A DNA stretch of 34,036 bases, taken from assembly GCF_002848005.1 (NCBI RefSeq), contig NZ_PKHX01000012.1, positions 1 to 34,036 of the forward strand, written 5' to 3'. This stretch comes from Varibaculum cambriense (GTDB taxonomy: Bacteria; Actinomycetota; Actinomycetes; Actinomycetales; Actinomycetaceae). The notes beneath the pieces were generated by a model. It was given only the letters and a program-made list of their open reading frames with translations, ran no database searches and was not told the DNA's origin. The stretch's first letter is position 1, and each line of letters opens with the position of its first letter. A program made the translations under genes and the position numbers. Positions 1-7,910 of this stretch are shown one piece after another.

Positions 1-63
1 GCTAAGCTAGGCAACGCTGATGGTACTACGCCCCAACGAGCGCGGGAGAGTAAGAAACCACCA
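1..63 (+). rRNA. rrf: 5S ribosomal RNA, 3' end only
   Basis: The first ~63 bases match the 3' half of an actinobacterial 5S rRNA: the stretch CGCTGATGGTACTACGCCCC followed by GGGAGAGTAAGAAACCACC corresponds to the conserved loop E/helix IV region and the closing 3' strand. The 5' part lies outside the window. The exact 3' end is estimated to within a few bases. A strong terminator follows at 78-119, as expected for the end of an rrn operon. Confidence 0.85.
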
Positions 64-77
64 CAACCACATTAAAC

Positions 78-119
78 AGGCAGGGTACAGAAACCGAGTT
101 TGGTTTTTGTACCCTGCCT
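78..119 (+). terminator. Intrinsic terminator of the rrn operon
   Basis: An 18-bp stem (arms 78-95 and 102-119, one G-U pair) closes a six-base loop GAGTTT. The outer part AGGCAGGGTACA/TGTACCCTGCCT is perfect. It lies about 15 bases after the 5S 3' end. Confidence 0.85.
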
Positions 120-168
120 TTATATTTGATTGGGTGAATTATTTATTTGTAGGCAACCACTCTAAAAG

Positions 169-1368
169 CTATCGTTTTGTCCAAGCAGAGCATAGCTGCT
201 CGAAACGAGGTTGAAAATGTGCTAGCTGCCAGTCCCGCGCCTCTGCAGTTTTCAGCAAGTTTTGCAGATCCTTGCCGGGTTCCCAATAGGCCGCTACCCG
301 GCGGATAGCGCTAGGGGAAAGTGCCAACTCTGCCCATATCTGTTTTTCCTGTGCCCAGGTGGATACGTGCTCTTTCAGTAGGCGGTAAAGCTCAGCACGC
401 GCCGGATCGATTTTGTCCCAAGTTGCTAGCGAAGATATTTCATGAAGTTTCCGCGGGGGTTCTCTCCCCGGTAATTGGTCTTTTCCCAGATCGCGTACCT
501 TTTTTATTGCCTGCCACCAGCGCCGGGCATATCGGCGTAGTTGCCGCCGCTTCATAAAGGGACGTCGTGATAACTCTTGGTAGGAACGAGGAGTCTGTAA
601 AACTAAGTCCACCAGGTCGCGGTTAGGTAGCACCCGATGGGGCGCCACGTCCCGCTCACGGGCGATTTCATCGCGTTGGCTATAAAGCTCCCGCAACAAC
701 CCCAGTTGGCGCGGAGAGCGGGCTTTGCCAGCGCCTTTCACCTGCCGCCAAGGTTCGGGGTGAGTCTGACGACGATAGTGAGCCAAAGTATAGGAAAATT
801 CTTGTTCTGCCCAAGCCAGACGACCCGCTGCCTCCAAGCGCTCTTTTAAGGCTAGTGCCAGCTCGACCAGGTATTCCACATCCAGGGCAGCATAGTCCAG
901 CCATGATTGCTTGAGAGGACGTAATGACCAGTTTTCCCGAGTATGGTTCTTAGCTAGTTTTACCCCTAATACTTCCTCGGTAACTGCCCCCAGTCCCACG
1001 TGTTCATATCCCAATAATTTCGCCGCTATTTGGGTATCAAATAACCGGGGAGCCTGCAGCCCTGCCCACTCCATACACTCTAAATCTTCTTTGGCAGCGT
1101 GCAACACCCAGGTACTGTTTTTACAGGCCTCACTGAAATCCGATAGGTCATCAAGTACCAGGGGATCAAGTAGAACCAGGGGAGCGGACTGACCTTTTGC
1201 CTGGATTAAATAGGCCTTGTCTAGGTAACGGATTCCGCTGGCGCGCTCAGTATCAAAAGCCACGTACTGGCCGGGATTACTATATTCGCGCAGGTGTTTC
1301 CGGTATTGCAGCCGGTCATCGGTCAGGGGAACCGATCCAAGACGGGGACGGTAAAGGGTTTCGCTCAT
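169..1368 (-). CDS. rnd: Ribonuclease D family 3'-5' exonuclease with HRDC domain
   Basis: A 399-aa DEDDy exonuclease that trims the 3' ends of structured RNAs such as tRNA precursors. Motif Exo I is FDTERA (D39, E41), Exo II is HAAKEDL (H90, D95) and Exo III is YAALDVEYL (Y159, D163), so the metal-binding set is complete. An HRDC domain follows at about residues 217-292 (SPRQLGLLRELYSQRDEIA onward). The length is typical of actinobacterial RNase D. The start codon overlaps the stop of the DUF3000 gene by four bases (ATGA), so the two are translationally coupled; this pairing is common in actinobacteria. Family assignment is firm; the actual RNA substrates are not shown by the sequence. Confidence 0.93.
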   Translation of the reverse strand: MSETLYRPRLGSVPLTDDRLQYRKHLREYSNPGQYVAFDTERASGIRYLDKAYLIQAKGQSAPLVLLDPLVLDDLSDFSEACKNSTWVLHAAKEDLECMEWAGLQAPRLFDTQIAAKLLGYEHVGLGAVTEEVLGVKLAKNHTRENWSLRPLKQSWLDYAALDVEYLVELALALKERLEAAGRLAWAEQEFSYTLAHYRRQTHPEPWRQVKGAGKARSPRQLGLLRELYSQRDEIARERDVAPHRVLPNRDLVDLVLQTPRSYQELSRRPFMKRRQLRRYARRWWQAIKKVRDLGKDQLPGREPPRKLHEISSLATWDKIDPARAELYRLLKEHVSTWAQEKQIWAELALSPSAIRRVAAYWEPGKDLQNLLKTAEARDWQLAHFQPRFEQLCSAWTKR

Positions 1369-1943
1369 ACCAGCTTTACCTGTCCCAGGCGGGATATTCC
1401 CGCGCTAACTTCCACCGAATATCCCGACATCATCGCCAAAAGCCGCGAGATGGCCCCCGCGTGGGGTGCCAAGTCATTTCCGAGAGGCGTCCAGGAGGCG
1501 CGCAGCTCCATTTCTGCGGATTCAGAGCGTTTTTCTAGCTCCCCAAAACTGGCGGAATGGGAACGGGTAACCGATCCGGCGGCCTGGAAAAAACTAGCTT
1601 CTGCCTGGGTTAAGAAATCGGTAAGCCAGGACCAGCAAACCTGGTCAGCTAGCGGTTCGGTAACTAGGTCTACATCCACGTGGGCACCTAGCATCGTTAC
1701 TAGGCGAAAACGTCCTTGCCATCCCGGTTGTTCCTGGGGATCATAGAGAATCACTAGCCTTCCGGAACCGCCACTGTGGGGGTTGGTCTCTAAGGCTTCG
1801 CAATCCATGCGGATAGCGGCCGCGAAAGGCGCAATTCCTTGTGGCGCCGCAATCTCACTGACCGTAACGTGAGAATCATAGGCGGCATCACGCAAGGTGA
1901 GCAGAGCATCGGTAAACTCTGCAGGCGTCTTTTGATTCACCAT
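1365..1943 (-). CDS. DUF3000 family protein
   Basis: A 192-aa soluble protein with no signal peptide or membrane segment. It resembles the actinobacterial DUF3000 family, which is usually found directly upstream of an RNase D-like gene, as here. The function is unknown. It is the first gene of a two-gene minus-strand unit and overlaps rnd by four bases. The upstream intergenic region (1944-2163) is shared with the divergent ATP-grasp gene. I see no strong Shine-Dalgarno before this ATG, so the start could lie a few codons further in. Confidence 0.8.
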   Translation of the reverse strand: MVNQKTPAEFTDALLTLRDAAYDSHVTVSEIAAPQGIAPFAAAIRMDCEALETNPHSGGSGRLVILYDPQEQPGWQGRFRLVTMLGAHVDVDLVTEPLADQVCWSWLTDFLTQAEASFFQAAGSVTRSHSASFGELEKRSESAEMELRASWTPLGNDLAPHAGAISRLLAMMSGYSVEVSAGISRLGQVKLV

Positions 1944-2163
1944 TTCAGCGTAGGCAGGAAACCTGCACTAAAGTCGCTGCCACGCCGATAATCAGCTGAC
2001 CTAGCTGTAAACATACCGATTTTCCCTGCTTAGAGCACGGTATTTTTTGAACCGGAATCGCCAGTGGAAAAGGGGCGCTCAACCTTAGCGGTAGTTCGCT
2101 GCCTTCCGGGTTCAGCGGGCAAGATTTGATAGCATTAAGTGGCGCAAATTTTAGGGAGGCACT
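1944..2163. other. Divergent intergenic region
   Basis: 220 bases between the divergent DUF3000 and ATP-grasp genes. The only clear signal is the ribosome binding site GGGAGG at about 2153-2158 for the plus-strand GTG start. Promoters for both directions presumably lie here, but I cannot assign boxes with confidence. A minus-strand reading frame here has no family resemblance. Confidence 0.5.
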
Positions 2164-3507
2164 GTGGAAGAACATCAGGATATAGCGTTTCAACCGGTTA
2201 TTCCCGGCACAGATATCGGGGCATACGCTTTAGCACGTTCTTTTCACGAGAAGTGGAAGGTAAAACCGACTCTGCTTACCCTGCAAGTTCTGGGACCAAT
2301 TATGGCCTCTAGCATTATTGATACTCGTCTAGTTGATCCCCAGACGCTACCTAATCCGGACTCGGAAATGCCGCTTATTGAAGGCTTGATTGCTCTCGGT
2401 CCGCAGCTGCAACAAGAATTTCCCGGTAAAACTTTACTGTTGATCGCCAATATGGATTCCAATGTGCGCGATATTATGCGGCGCGAGGAAGAGCTGCGAA
2501 AATATTATGCGTTTGCCTTTCCCTCTCTAAAAGTTATCGAAGATACTTCCGATAAAGTGAAGTTTCCACGTCTCGCTTCCGAACATGGCTTGAATGTTCC
2601 CAAAACTTTGGAAATTGATTTTTCCGGTTCTCTAGACGGCGAGTTAGCCAAACTTGAGCAAGTAGGCGAGCCTTTTCCTTGGATTATTAAACCAGCTACT
2701 AGTGCCGGTTATGAACGCCTTAAATGGCCGGGCAAAGCCAAGGTTTATACGGTTTCCAATAAACAGGAAGCTCAAAACTTGCTAGCTGATCTTTATCAGC
2801 ACACTCATGAAAATCCGCATGCCCGCCGTTTCGTGCTGCAACCTCGAGTAGAGGGCAACGATAGTTTTAATCTCTCGGTGACCGCCTACGTTGATCGAAA
2901 TGCCCGGGTAACTATGCTGGGATCAGCACAGGTTTTGCTAGAGGATCACTCTCCCACTGCCCTCGGGAACCCGGTGGCGATGATTACCGAGCCCTACCCG
3001 CGCCTATATGAGCAGGTAAGTAGCTTCCTAAAGGGAGTGGGCTGGCACGGCTTCGCCAACTTTGATTTTAAAGTAGATTCCCGTACCGGAATTGCCTATT
3101 GCTTCGAAGTTAATCCCCGCATCGGACGGAACTCTTACTACAACACCGCTGCCGGAATGAATCCCATGCGGTTCTTTGTCGAGGACGTCGTGGAGGGGAA
3201 AGCGGTTTCCCCACAACGTTTAGGAAAGCGGGTCTACTATTCGATTCTGCCGAAACGTTTAGTGCTGCGGTATGTAGATAAACAGATGGGTAAGAAAATT
3301 AAGGCTCTTTACCGCCTAAAGAAAAATCATGATCCTTTGTTCTACCCGGCGGATTTCGGTTTTAGTATACGTGGCCTGAAGCGCTTTGCCTACGTGATGA
3401 TTGCCCGGGAAAACCACTGGCGCAAGTACCATCGCAACTACCCGGTAGCTAAGTTCCGGGAAGGGGAAACCCGCTCCCTCGATACTGCTGCCTTAACCCA
3501 GCCCTAG
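2164..3507 (+). CDS. ATP-grasp carboxylate-amine ligase, D-aspartate ligase-like
   Basis: A 447-aa ATP-grasp protein starting at GTG with GGGAGG placed about 6 bases upstream. The N-terminal pattern PGTDIGAYALARSFHEKW resembles the start of D-aspartate ligases (Aslfm type), which attach D-Asp to the lysine side chain of peptidoglycan precursors. The ATP-grasp core includes PWIIKPATSAGYERL near residues 175-189 and the metal-binding FEVNPRIGRNSYYN, with E315 and N317. Such enzymes act in the cytoplasm on UDP-MurNAc-pentapeptide. The ATP-grasp fold is certain; the D-Asp substrate is an inference, and other amino acid or carboxylate partners are possible. It stands alone between divergent rnd/DUF3000 and convergent treZ. 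Confidence 0.8.
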   Translation: MEEHQDIAFQPVIPGTDIGAYALARSFHEKWKVKPTLLTLQVLGPIMASSIIDTRLVDPQTLPNPDSEMPLIEGLIALGPQLQQEFPGKTLLLIANMDSNVRDIMRREEELRKYYAFAFPSLKVIEDTSDKVKFPRLASEHGLNVPKTLEIDFSGSLDGELAKLEQVGEPFPWIIKPATSAGYERLKWPGKAKVYTVSNKQEAQNLLADLYQHTHENPHARRFVLQPRVEGNDSFNLSVTAYVDRNARVTMLGSAQVLLEDHSPTALGNPVAMITEPYPRLYEQVSSFLKGVGWHGFANFDFKVDSRTGIAYCFEVNPRIGRNSYYNTAAGMNPMRFFVEDVVEGKAVSPQRLGKRVYYSILPKRLVLRYVDKQMGKKIKALYRLKKNHDPLFYPADFGFSIRGLKRFAYVMIARENHWRKYHRNYPVAKFREGETRSLDTAALTQP

Positions 3508-3579
3508 CCCCGTATGCCACTGCCGGCCGCAGTAATAAGGAACCCAGGAGAGCCTCAAGCGCTAGGGACTAGCAGTGCG

Positions 3580-5379
3580 CTAAGCAACTACTAGCAGGGT
3601 GTCTTCACCTAGGATTTTCGCGGGTGGATTCTCCAATTTTCCGTTAGTGAACGATAAATAGTTACCTGACGGCAGCTGCGCGACTATCTCGCTGATGTTA
3701 ACGGGCTTGCGATGTAAATTCACTATTACCTGAGCATGCTCTGTCTTTAATACCAGTAGCCGGTTCTGGCGCTCCAAAGAAATAAAATCAGCAAACACGC
3801 CCTCGCGACGCAGCGCGATCAAGTGTCGATACCAGGCGAGCATCTTTTTATGCTCGACCTCAGAAAGCTCCTGCCAGAGCAGCTTGGAGTTAAGGAAAGT
3901 AGAAAGAGCTTGAGGGGAAGGAACTTCCACTTCGCCATCATAAATTTTCTCCCAATCATGGGAGGCGAACTCTCGTTTTCTACCCTCATCTACGGCTTTG
4001 CCAATTCCCTCATCTGCATAGTCGGTGAAGAATTGGAAACGAGAACGGCTACCCCATTCTTCCCCTTGGAAAAGCATCGGCGTAAACGGAGAGGCTAAAA
4101 TTAAAGCCGCTTGACCAGCTAAGAGTCCGGGAGAAAGTTTCTCGCTAGGTCGATCCCCTAAAGCGCGGTTACCCACCTGGTCGTGGTTGGAAGCAAACCC
4201 AAAGAAACGGTTTCGTTCCATATCTGCCGGCACTGGAGCCCCCCAGTTCTTCCCGCGGAAACTAGAGTAAGTGCCGTTATGGTAAAAGACCTGCGAATAA
4301 ATCTTGCTTAGCGCCGCGGGATCGGCAAAATCTTCGTAGTAGCCTTGGGTTTCGCCGGTAAAAGCTACATGAATGCCGTGGTGGATATCGTCATCCCATT
4401 GGCCATCCATACCGTATCCGCCCTCATCAACCGCGGTGACCATGCGGGCATCGTTCAGGTCAGATTCGGCCACCAAAGTAAGCGGCCTGCCTAACTCTTC
4501 CGAAAGGTTATGAACTTCTTGGGAAAGCTCCGCTAAAAGATGCAGCTCAGAATCATCTTGGATTTCATGGACTGCATCTAGGCGCAGGCCATCAAAGCCG
4601 TAGTCAGCCAGTAAAGCCACAGCCGCCCCAATTAAGAAATCCCGTACCGGGTCGCTATCGGGGCCATCAAGGTTGTAACCATCACCCCAGGGAGTTTCGT
4701 GGCGGCTAGAAAAATAAGGAGCAAACTGACTTAAATAGTTTCCGGAAGAACCCAAATGATTCAAGACCAGATCTTGGGCAACTGCGATTCCCAGGTTGTG
4801 TGCCTCATCGATAAAAGCCACCAAATCTTCCGGGGTGCCGTAGGGATTGAAGAGGGCGTAAAGGCCAACCCCGTCATAGCCCCAACCGCGCTGGCCAGGG
4901 AAAACCGCGATCGGCATCAGTTCGATGACCTCGACTCCTAAATCAGCGAGATAGGGAAGTTGTTCTATGGCTGCCCGCAAGGTTCCTTGGGCGGTGAAAG
5001 TTCCGATATGCAGCTCGTACCAGACCTTACCCAAAAGTTTTCCATCGGGTTGCCAACTCGAGCTGTGTTTAATACCGGCAATATCGGCAGTCTTCACCCA
5101 CAGTTCACTGCCGGGAATATAGGTGCGCGCCCGGGGATCAGGGAAGGGGCCATTTCCGTCTACTTCAAAGGCATAGGTAGTCCCGTTGGGTAGCGGACGC
5201 GGAGCGAGCCACCAGGAACCATATTGCACCATCGCGGTCTTTCGCGGCTTCTCTGGTGATCCTACCAGCAGGTTTACCTGTTTCTTATCCGGTGCCCACA
5301 ACGGTACTCGTCCACATCCGGCTTTCAATTCCCAGGGAGGCAAGCCTTCAAAATCTAGATCCGAAGGGTTCAAATCCAT
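3580..5379 (-). CDS. treZ: Malto-oligosyltrehalose trehalohydrolase
   Basis: 599-aa GH13 enzyme that releases trehalose from maltooligosyl trehalose made by TreY. An N-terminal CBM48-like domain (about residues 15-100) precedes the (beta/alpha)8 barrel. Catalytic residues fit the family: nucleophile D268 in GLRLDAVHE, acid/base E305 in LVAESDLND, and D400 in FASNHDQVGNRALGDR. YELHIGTFT near residue 121 is a TreZ hallmark. The ATG begins immediately after the treY stop with no gap, so it is the last gene of the glgX-treY-treZ unit and probably translationally coupled. It converges with the ATP-grasp gene across 72 bases. Confidence 0.95.
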   Translation of the reverse strand: MDLNPSDLDFEGLPPWELKAGCGRVPLWAPDKKQVNLLVGSPEKPRKTAMVQYGSWWLAPRPLPNGTTYAFEVDGNGPFPDPRARTYIPGSELWVKTADIAGIKHSSSWQPDGKLLGKVWYELHIGTFTAQGTLRAAIEQLPYLADLGVEVIELMPIAVFPGQRGWGYDGVGLYALFNPYGTPEDLVAFIDEAHNLGIAVAQDLVLNHLGSSGNYLSQFAPYFSSRHETPWGDGYNLDGPDSDPVRDFLIGAAVALLADYGFDGLRLDAVHEIQDDSELHLLAELSQEVHNLSEELGRPLTLVAESDLNDARMVTAVDEGGYGMDGQWDDDIHHGIHVAFTGETQGYYEDFADPAALSKIYSQVFYHNGTYSSFRGKNWGAPVPADMERNRFFGFASNHDQVGNRALGDRPSEKLSPGLLAGQAALILASPFTPMLFQGEEWGSRSRFQFFTDYADEGIGKAVDEGRKREFASHDWEKIYDGEVEVPSPQALSTFLNSKLLWQELSEVEHKKMLAWYRHLIALRREGVFADFISLERQNRLLVLKTEHAQVIVNLHRKPVNISEIVAQLPSGNYLSFTNGKLENPPAKILGEDTLLVVA

Positions 5380-7899
5380 CTATTCCACCCGCTCCAGTAT
5401 CCGCGCTCCCCGCTTAAATAGCAGCTCTTCCAAGCTTTGCATTCCTCCGGGGAAAACTTCATTCGAACAAATATCTTTCCAGGATCCTTCCGGGAGCACC
5501 ACGGTATGCTCGGGTCGGAAATCCCCTTGATATCGGGAGAGCACCCCGGAAAGACGACGGGCAAGAGTGACAACTTGGGGGCCCGCTTCTTCGGTTCCCC
5601 GCGCAAAAGCTACTGCGTAACCGGTAGAGAGGGCGAGTGCCTCATAGGAGGCGGTAGCAGAAACGAAACACTCTTGCCGGCGCCGGCGTAGCCGCAAAAT
5701 TGACGCCGTAAGGTTGAGCTTCAAGTCATCTAGGGTTGGCTCTGCCGTATGATCTAATCCTTCGTGATCTAGATGAGAAAGTCTTTGCGCCGGGGCATTG
5801 AAATCGACCGGACGGCGATTATCGGGATCCACCAATGACGTTTGGGTGATTTCTGAGCCTTGATAAACGTCGGCTACTCCCGGCATGGTTAGTTGCAAAG
5901 CCTTATTGGCTACGATGGTGTAGCGGATAGCTTGCCCGGTTTCGCGGTGCCAACGAGAAACGATTTCGGCTACCTGGGGGTCGCAAATTATCTGGTCAGC
6001 ATAATCAAGGAGCTCCTTTTCGCGGGTCTCATCCGGGGCAGTCCAGGTAGTCCAGGTTTTTTGTTCCCTAATTGCTTTTACTAAATATTGGCGCAGCCGC
6101 TCCGAAGAGATCGGCCCTTTATCATCCCAAGTGCCGATGAGGGTTTGCCACAGCATGTTTTCGCTGCGGCCATCCAGATCATTGGGGCGGTAAGGTTGAG
6201 TGGCATCTCGCAGGTCGGAAACAATTTGTGCCCAAAGAGTTGGGTATTGGCTGATAATGGCCAGGCGCATCCGCACGTCCTCGCAACGTTTGGTGTCGTG
6301 CGTAGAGTTAGTGGTCATGGTGGCTGGCCAGTTAGTTTGAATATCGCGAGCAAATAAATGAAGATTATCGGAAGAAATCCCGAAAGCTTGCGGGTTAGAC
6401 CCCACTTCATTTAGACACAGCAGGTGAGTCCAGCGGTAGAAGGTGGTGTCTTCGACTCCCTTAGCCATGACTGCTCCGCAGACCTGTTGAAAACGTACCA
6501 AGAATTCTTGCCGATCCGGGTCGCTTACTTTCAGGGCAGCAGAACCAGTTTCATCCCCAAGTACCAGGGCAATTACCACCGCCATGGTGTCAGCATGTTC
6601 GGGATTTAGATAGCGTAGTGCTCGCCCCGCTGCTGCCTGTACGATTTCTCTTGAGAGTGCGGGGGCAGGATTGCCTACCGTCACATAGGCGCGGTAGCAA
6701 GGCATTTCAATAATCAGTTCCCGCAAACAATCAACCAGGGAGCGGAAGGTGTAATCCCGCAAACGGAAATCATTTTGACAGATTTTCCATATTAGCTGCC
6801 CAATACGGCGTACTTCCGCTGCCAGGGAGGTATCAATAATCTGGGCTTTGGCTTCGCGTTGCATTTGCGGATAGGACGAGGGCGAATCTCCCGTCAAAGT
6901 CTGCATTAGGGTTCCCAGCGGCAAAGATGCGCGAGGGTCGACCTGTAGGGCGGTTAGCCGCCAAGAAGTGTCGTAACCGGTAGTGCCGGCAATAGGCCAG
7001 TCACTAGGTAAGCGTTCAGCGTCCTCGAGAATCTTTTCTGCCGCGATCCAAGCGCCCCCGGTGGCCTCAGATAGCCAGTGGAAATAGCCGGCCGGGTCGG
7101 CTAATCCGTCGGGGTGATCAACCCGGAAAGCATCGATATAGCCGGCGTTGAACAGTTCCAGGAGTAAGGCGTGGGTAGAGTCAAATACGTCGCGTTCTTC
7201 TACCCGCAGTGCCGCTAGGGTGTCGACGTCGAAGAATCTACGATAGTTAAGCTCTTCATCAGCTACTTTCCAATGCGCTAAGCGGTAGTGTTGCCGTTCT
7301 ACCAGTACTTCTAATGGTAGAGATTCAGTGCCCTCCGTCACCGGGAAGTAGTGGTCATAGTAGCGCAAAATCCACTGCTCGCCGCGTTCAGGTTCGGTAG
7401 GAATTACCATTTGCTCTAGCTTGAGCTCTTGGTCAGCTAATACTTGCCCGATCCGTTTTCCCAGGATCGGCATCAGAATCGGTTGATCAATGTCGATGTC
7501 GAACCAGTGCGCATAGGGGGATTCTTTCCCCCTCTTCAGCACCGACCACATCGGACGGTTAATCCATACCGGAGTCGGTACCGCCATATGGTTGGGTACC
7601 AGGTCGACTACCAGTCCCAATCCTTCCTGGTGGGCGGCATCGGCCAGTTCTTCAAACTGGGCGCGCCCGCCCAGTTCTTTGGAAATATGTTTATGGTCAA
7701 CTACGTCGTAGCCGTGCATGGAGCCGGGAACCGCTTGCAAAATAGGGGAGAGGAATAGATCCGTGATTCCCAGGTTTCGCCAGTATCCCAAGTGCTCGCG
7801 CGCATCTTTGAAAGTAAAATCTTTACTCAGTTGCAAACGGTAAGTGCTGGTAGGGGTGTGTTTCCCCTTTGTGGGCAGATGGGGATGCTGACTGGTCAT
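5380..7899 (-). CDS. treY: Malto-oligosyltrehalose synthase
   Basis: 839-aa GH13 transglycosylase that isomerises the reducing-end alpha-1,4 bond of maltodextrins to the alpha,alpha-1,1 trehalose bond. Visible motifs are STYRLQLSKDFTF and HGYDVVDH near the N-terminus, VVDLVPNHMA (residues 97-106), DAFRVDHPDGLADP with nucleophile D261, WIAAEKIL with E288, and the TreY-specific TTNSTHDTKRCEDVR that carries the third acidic residue. Length is normal for the family. The ATG has AAGGAGAA just upstream and lies 11 bases after the glgX stop, which makes this the middle gene of the operon. Confidence 0.95.
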   Translation of the reverse strand: MTSQHPHLPTKGKHTPTSTYRLQLSKDFTFKDAREHLGYWRNLGITDLFLSPILQAVPGSMHGYDVVDHKHISKELGGRAQFEELADAAHQEGLGLVVDLVPNHMAVPTPVWINRPMWSVLKRGKESPYAHWFDIDIDQPILMPILGKRIGQVLADQELKLEQMVIPTEPERGEQWILRYYDHYFPVTEGTESLPLEVLVERQHYRLAHWKVADEELNYRRFFDVDTLAALRVEERDVFDSTHALLLELFNAGYIDAFRVDHPDGLADPAGYFHWLSEATGGAWIAAEKILEDAERLPSDWPIAGTTGYDTSWRLTALQVDPRASLPLGTLMQTLTGDSPSSYPQMQREAKAQIIDTSLAAEVRRIGQLIWKICQNDFRLRDYTFRSLVDCLRELIIEMPCYRAYVTVGNPAPALSREIVQAAAGRALRYLNPEHADTMAVVIALVLGDETGSAALKVSDPDRQEFLVRFQQVCGAVMAKGVEDTTFYRWTHLLCLNEVGSNPQAFGISSDNLHLFARDIQTNWPATMTTNSTHDTKRCEDVRMRLAIISQYPTLWAQIVSDLRDATQPYRPNDLDGRSENMLWQTLIGTWDDKGPISSERLRQYLVKAIREQKTWTTWTAPDETREKELLDYADQIICDPQVAEIVSRWHRETGQAIRYTIVANKALQLTMPGVADVYQGSEITQTSLVDPDNRRPVDFNAPAQRLSHLDHEGLDHTAEPTLDDLKLNLTASILRLRRRRQECFVSATASYEALALSTGYAVAFARGTEEAGPQVVTLARRLSGVLSRYQGDFRPEHTVVLPEGSWKDICSNEVFPGGMQSLEELLFKRGARILERVE

Positions 7900-7910
7900 C
7901 TTGGTTCTCC

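Noticed and set aside
1945..2193. 82-codon minus-strand frame upstream of DUF3000
   Set aside because: It overlaps the start and ribosome binding site of the ATP-grasp gene and has no family resemblance.
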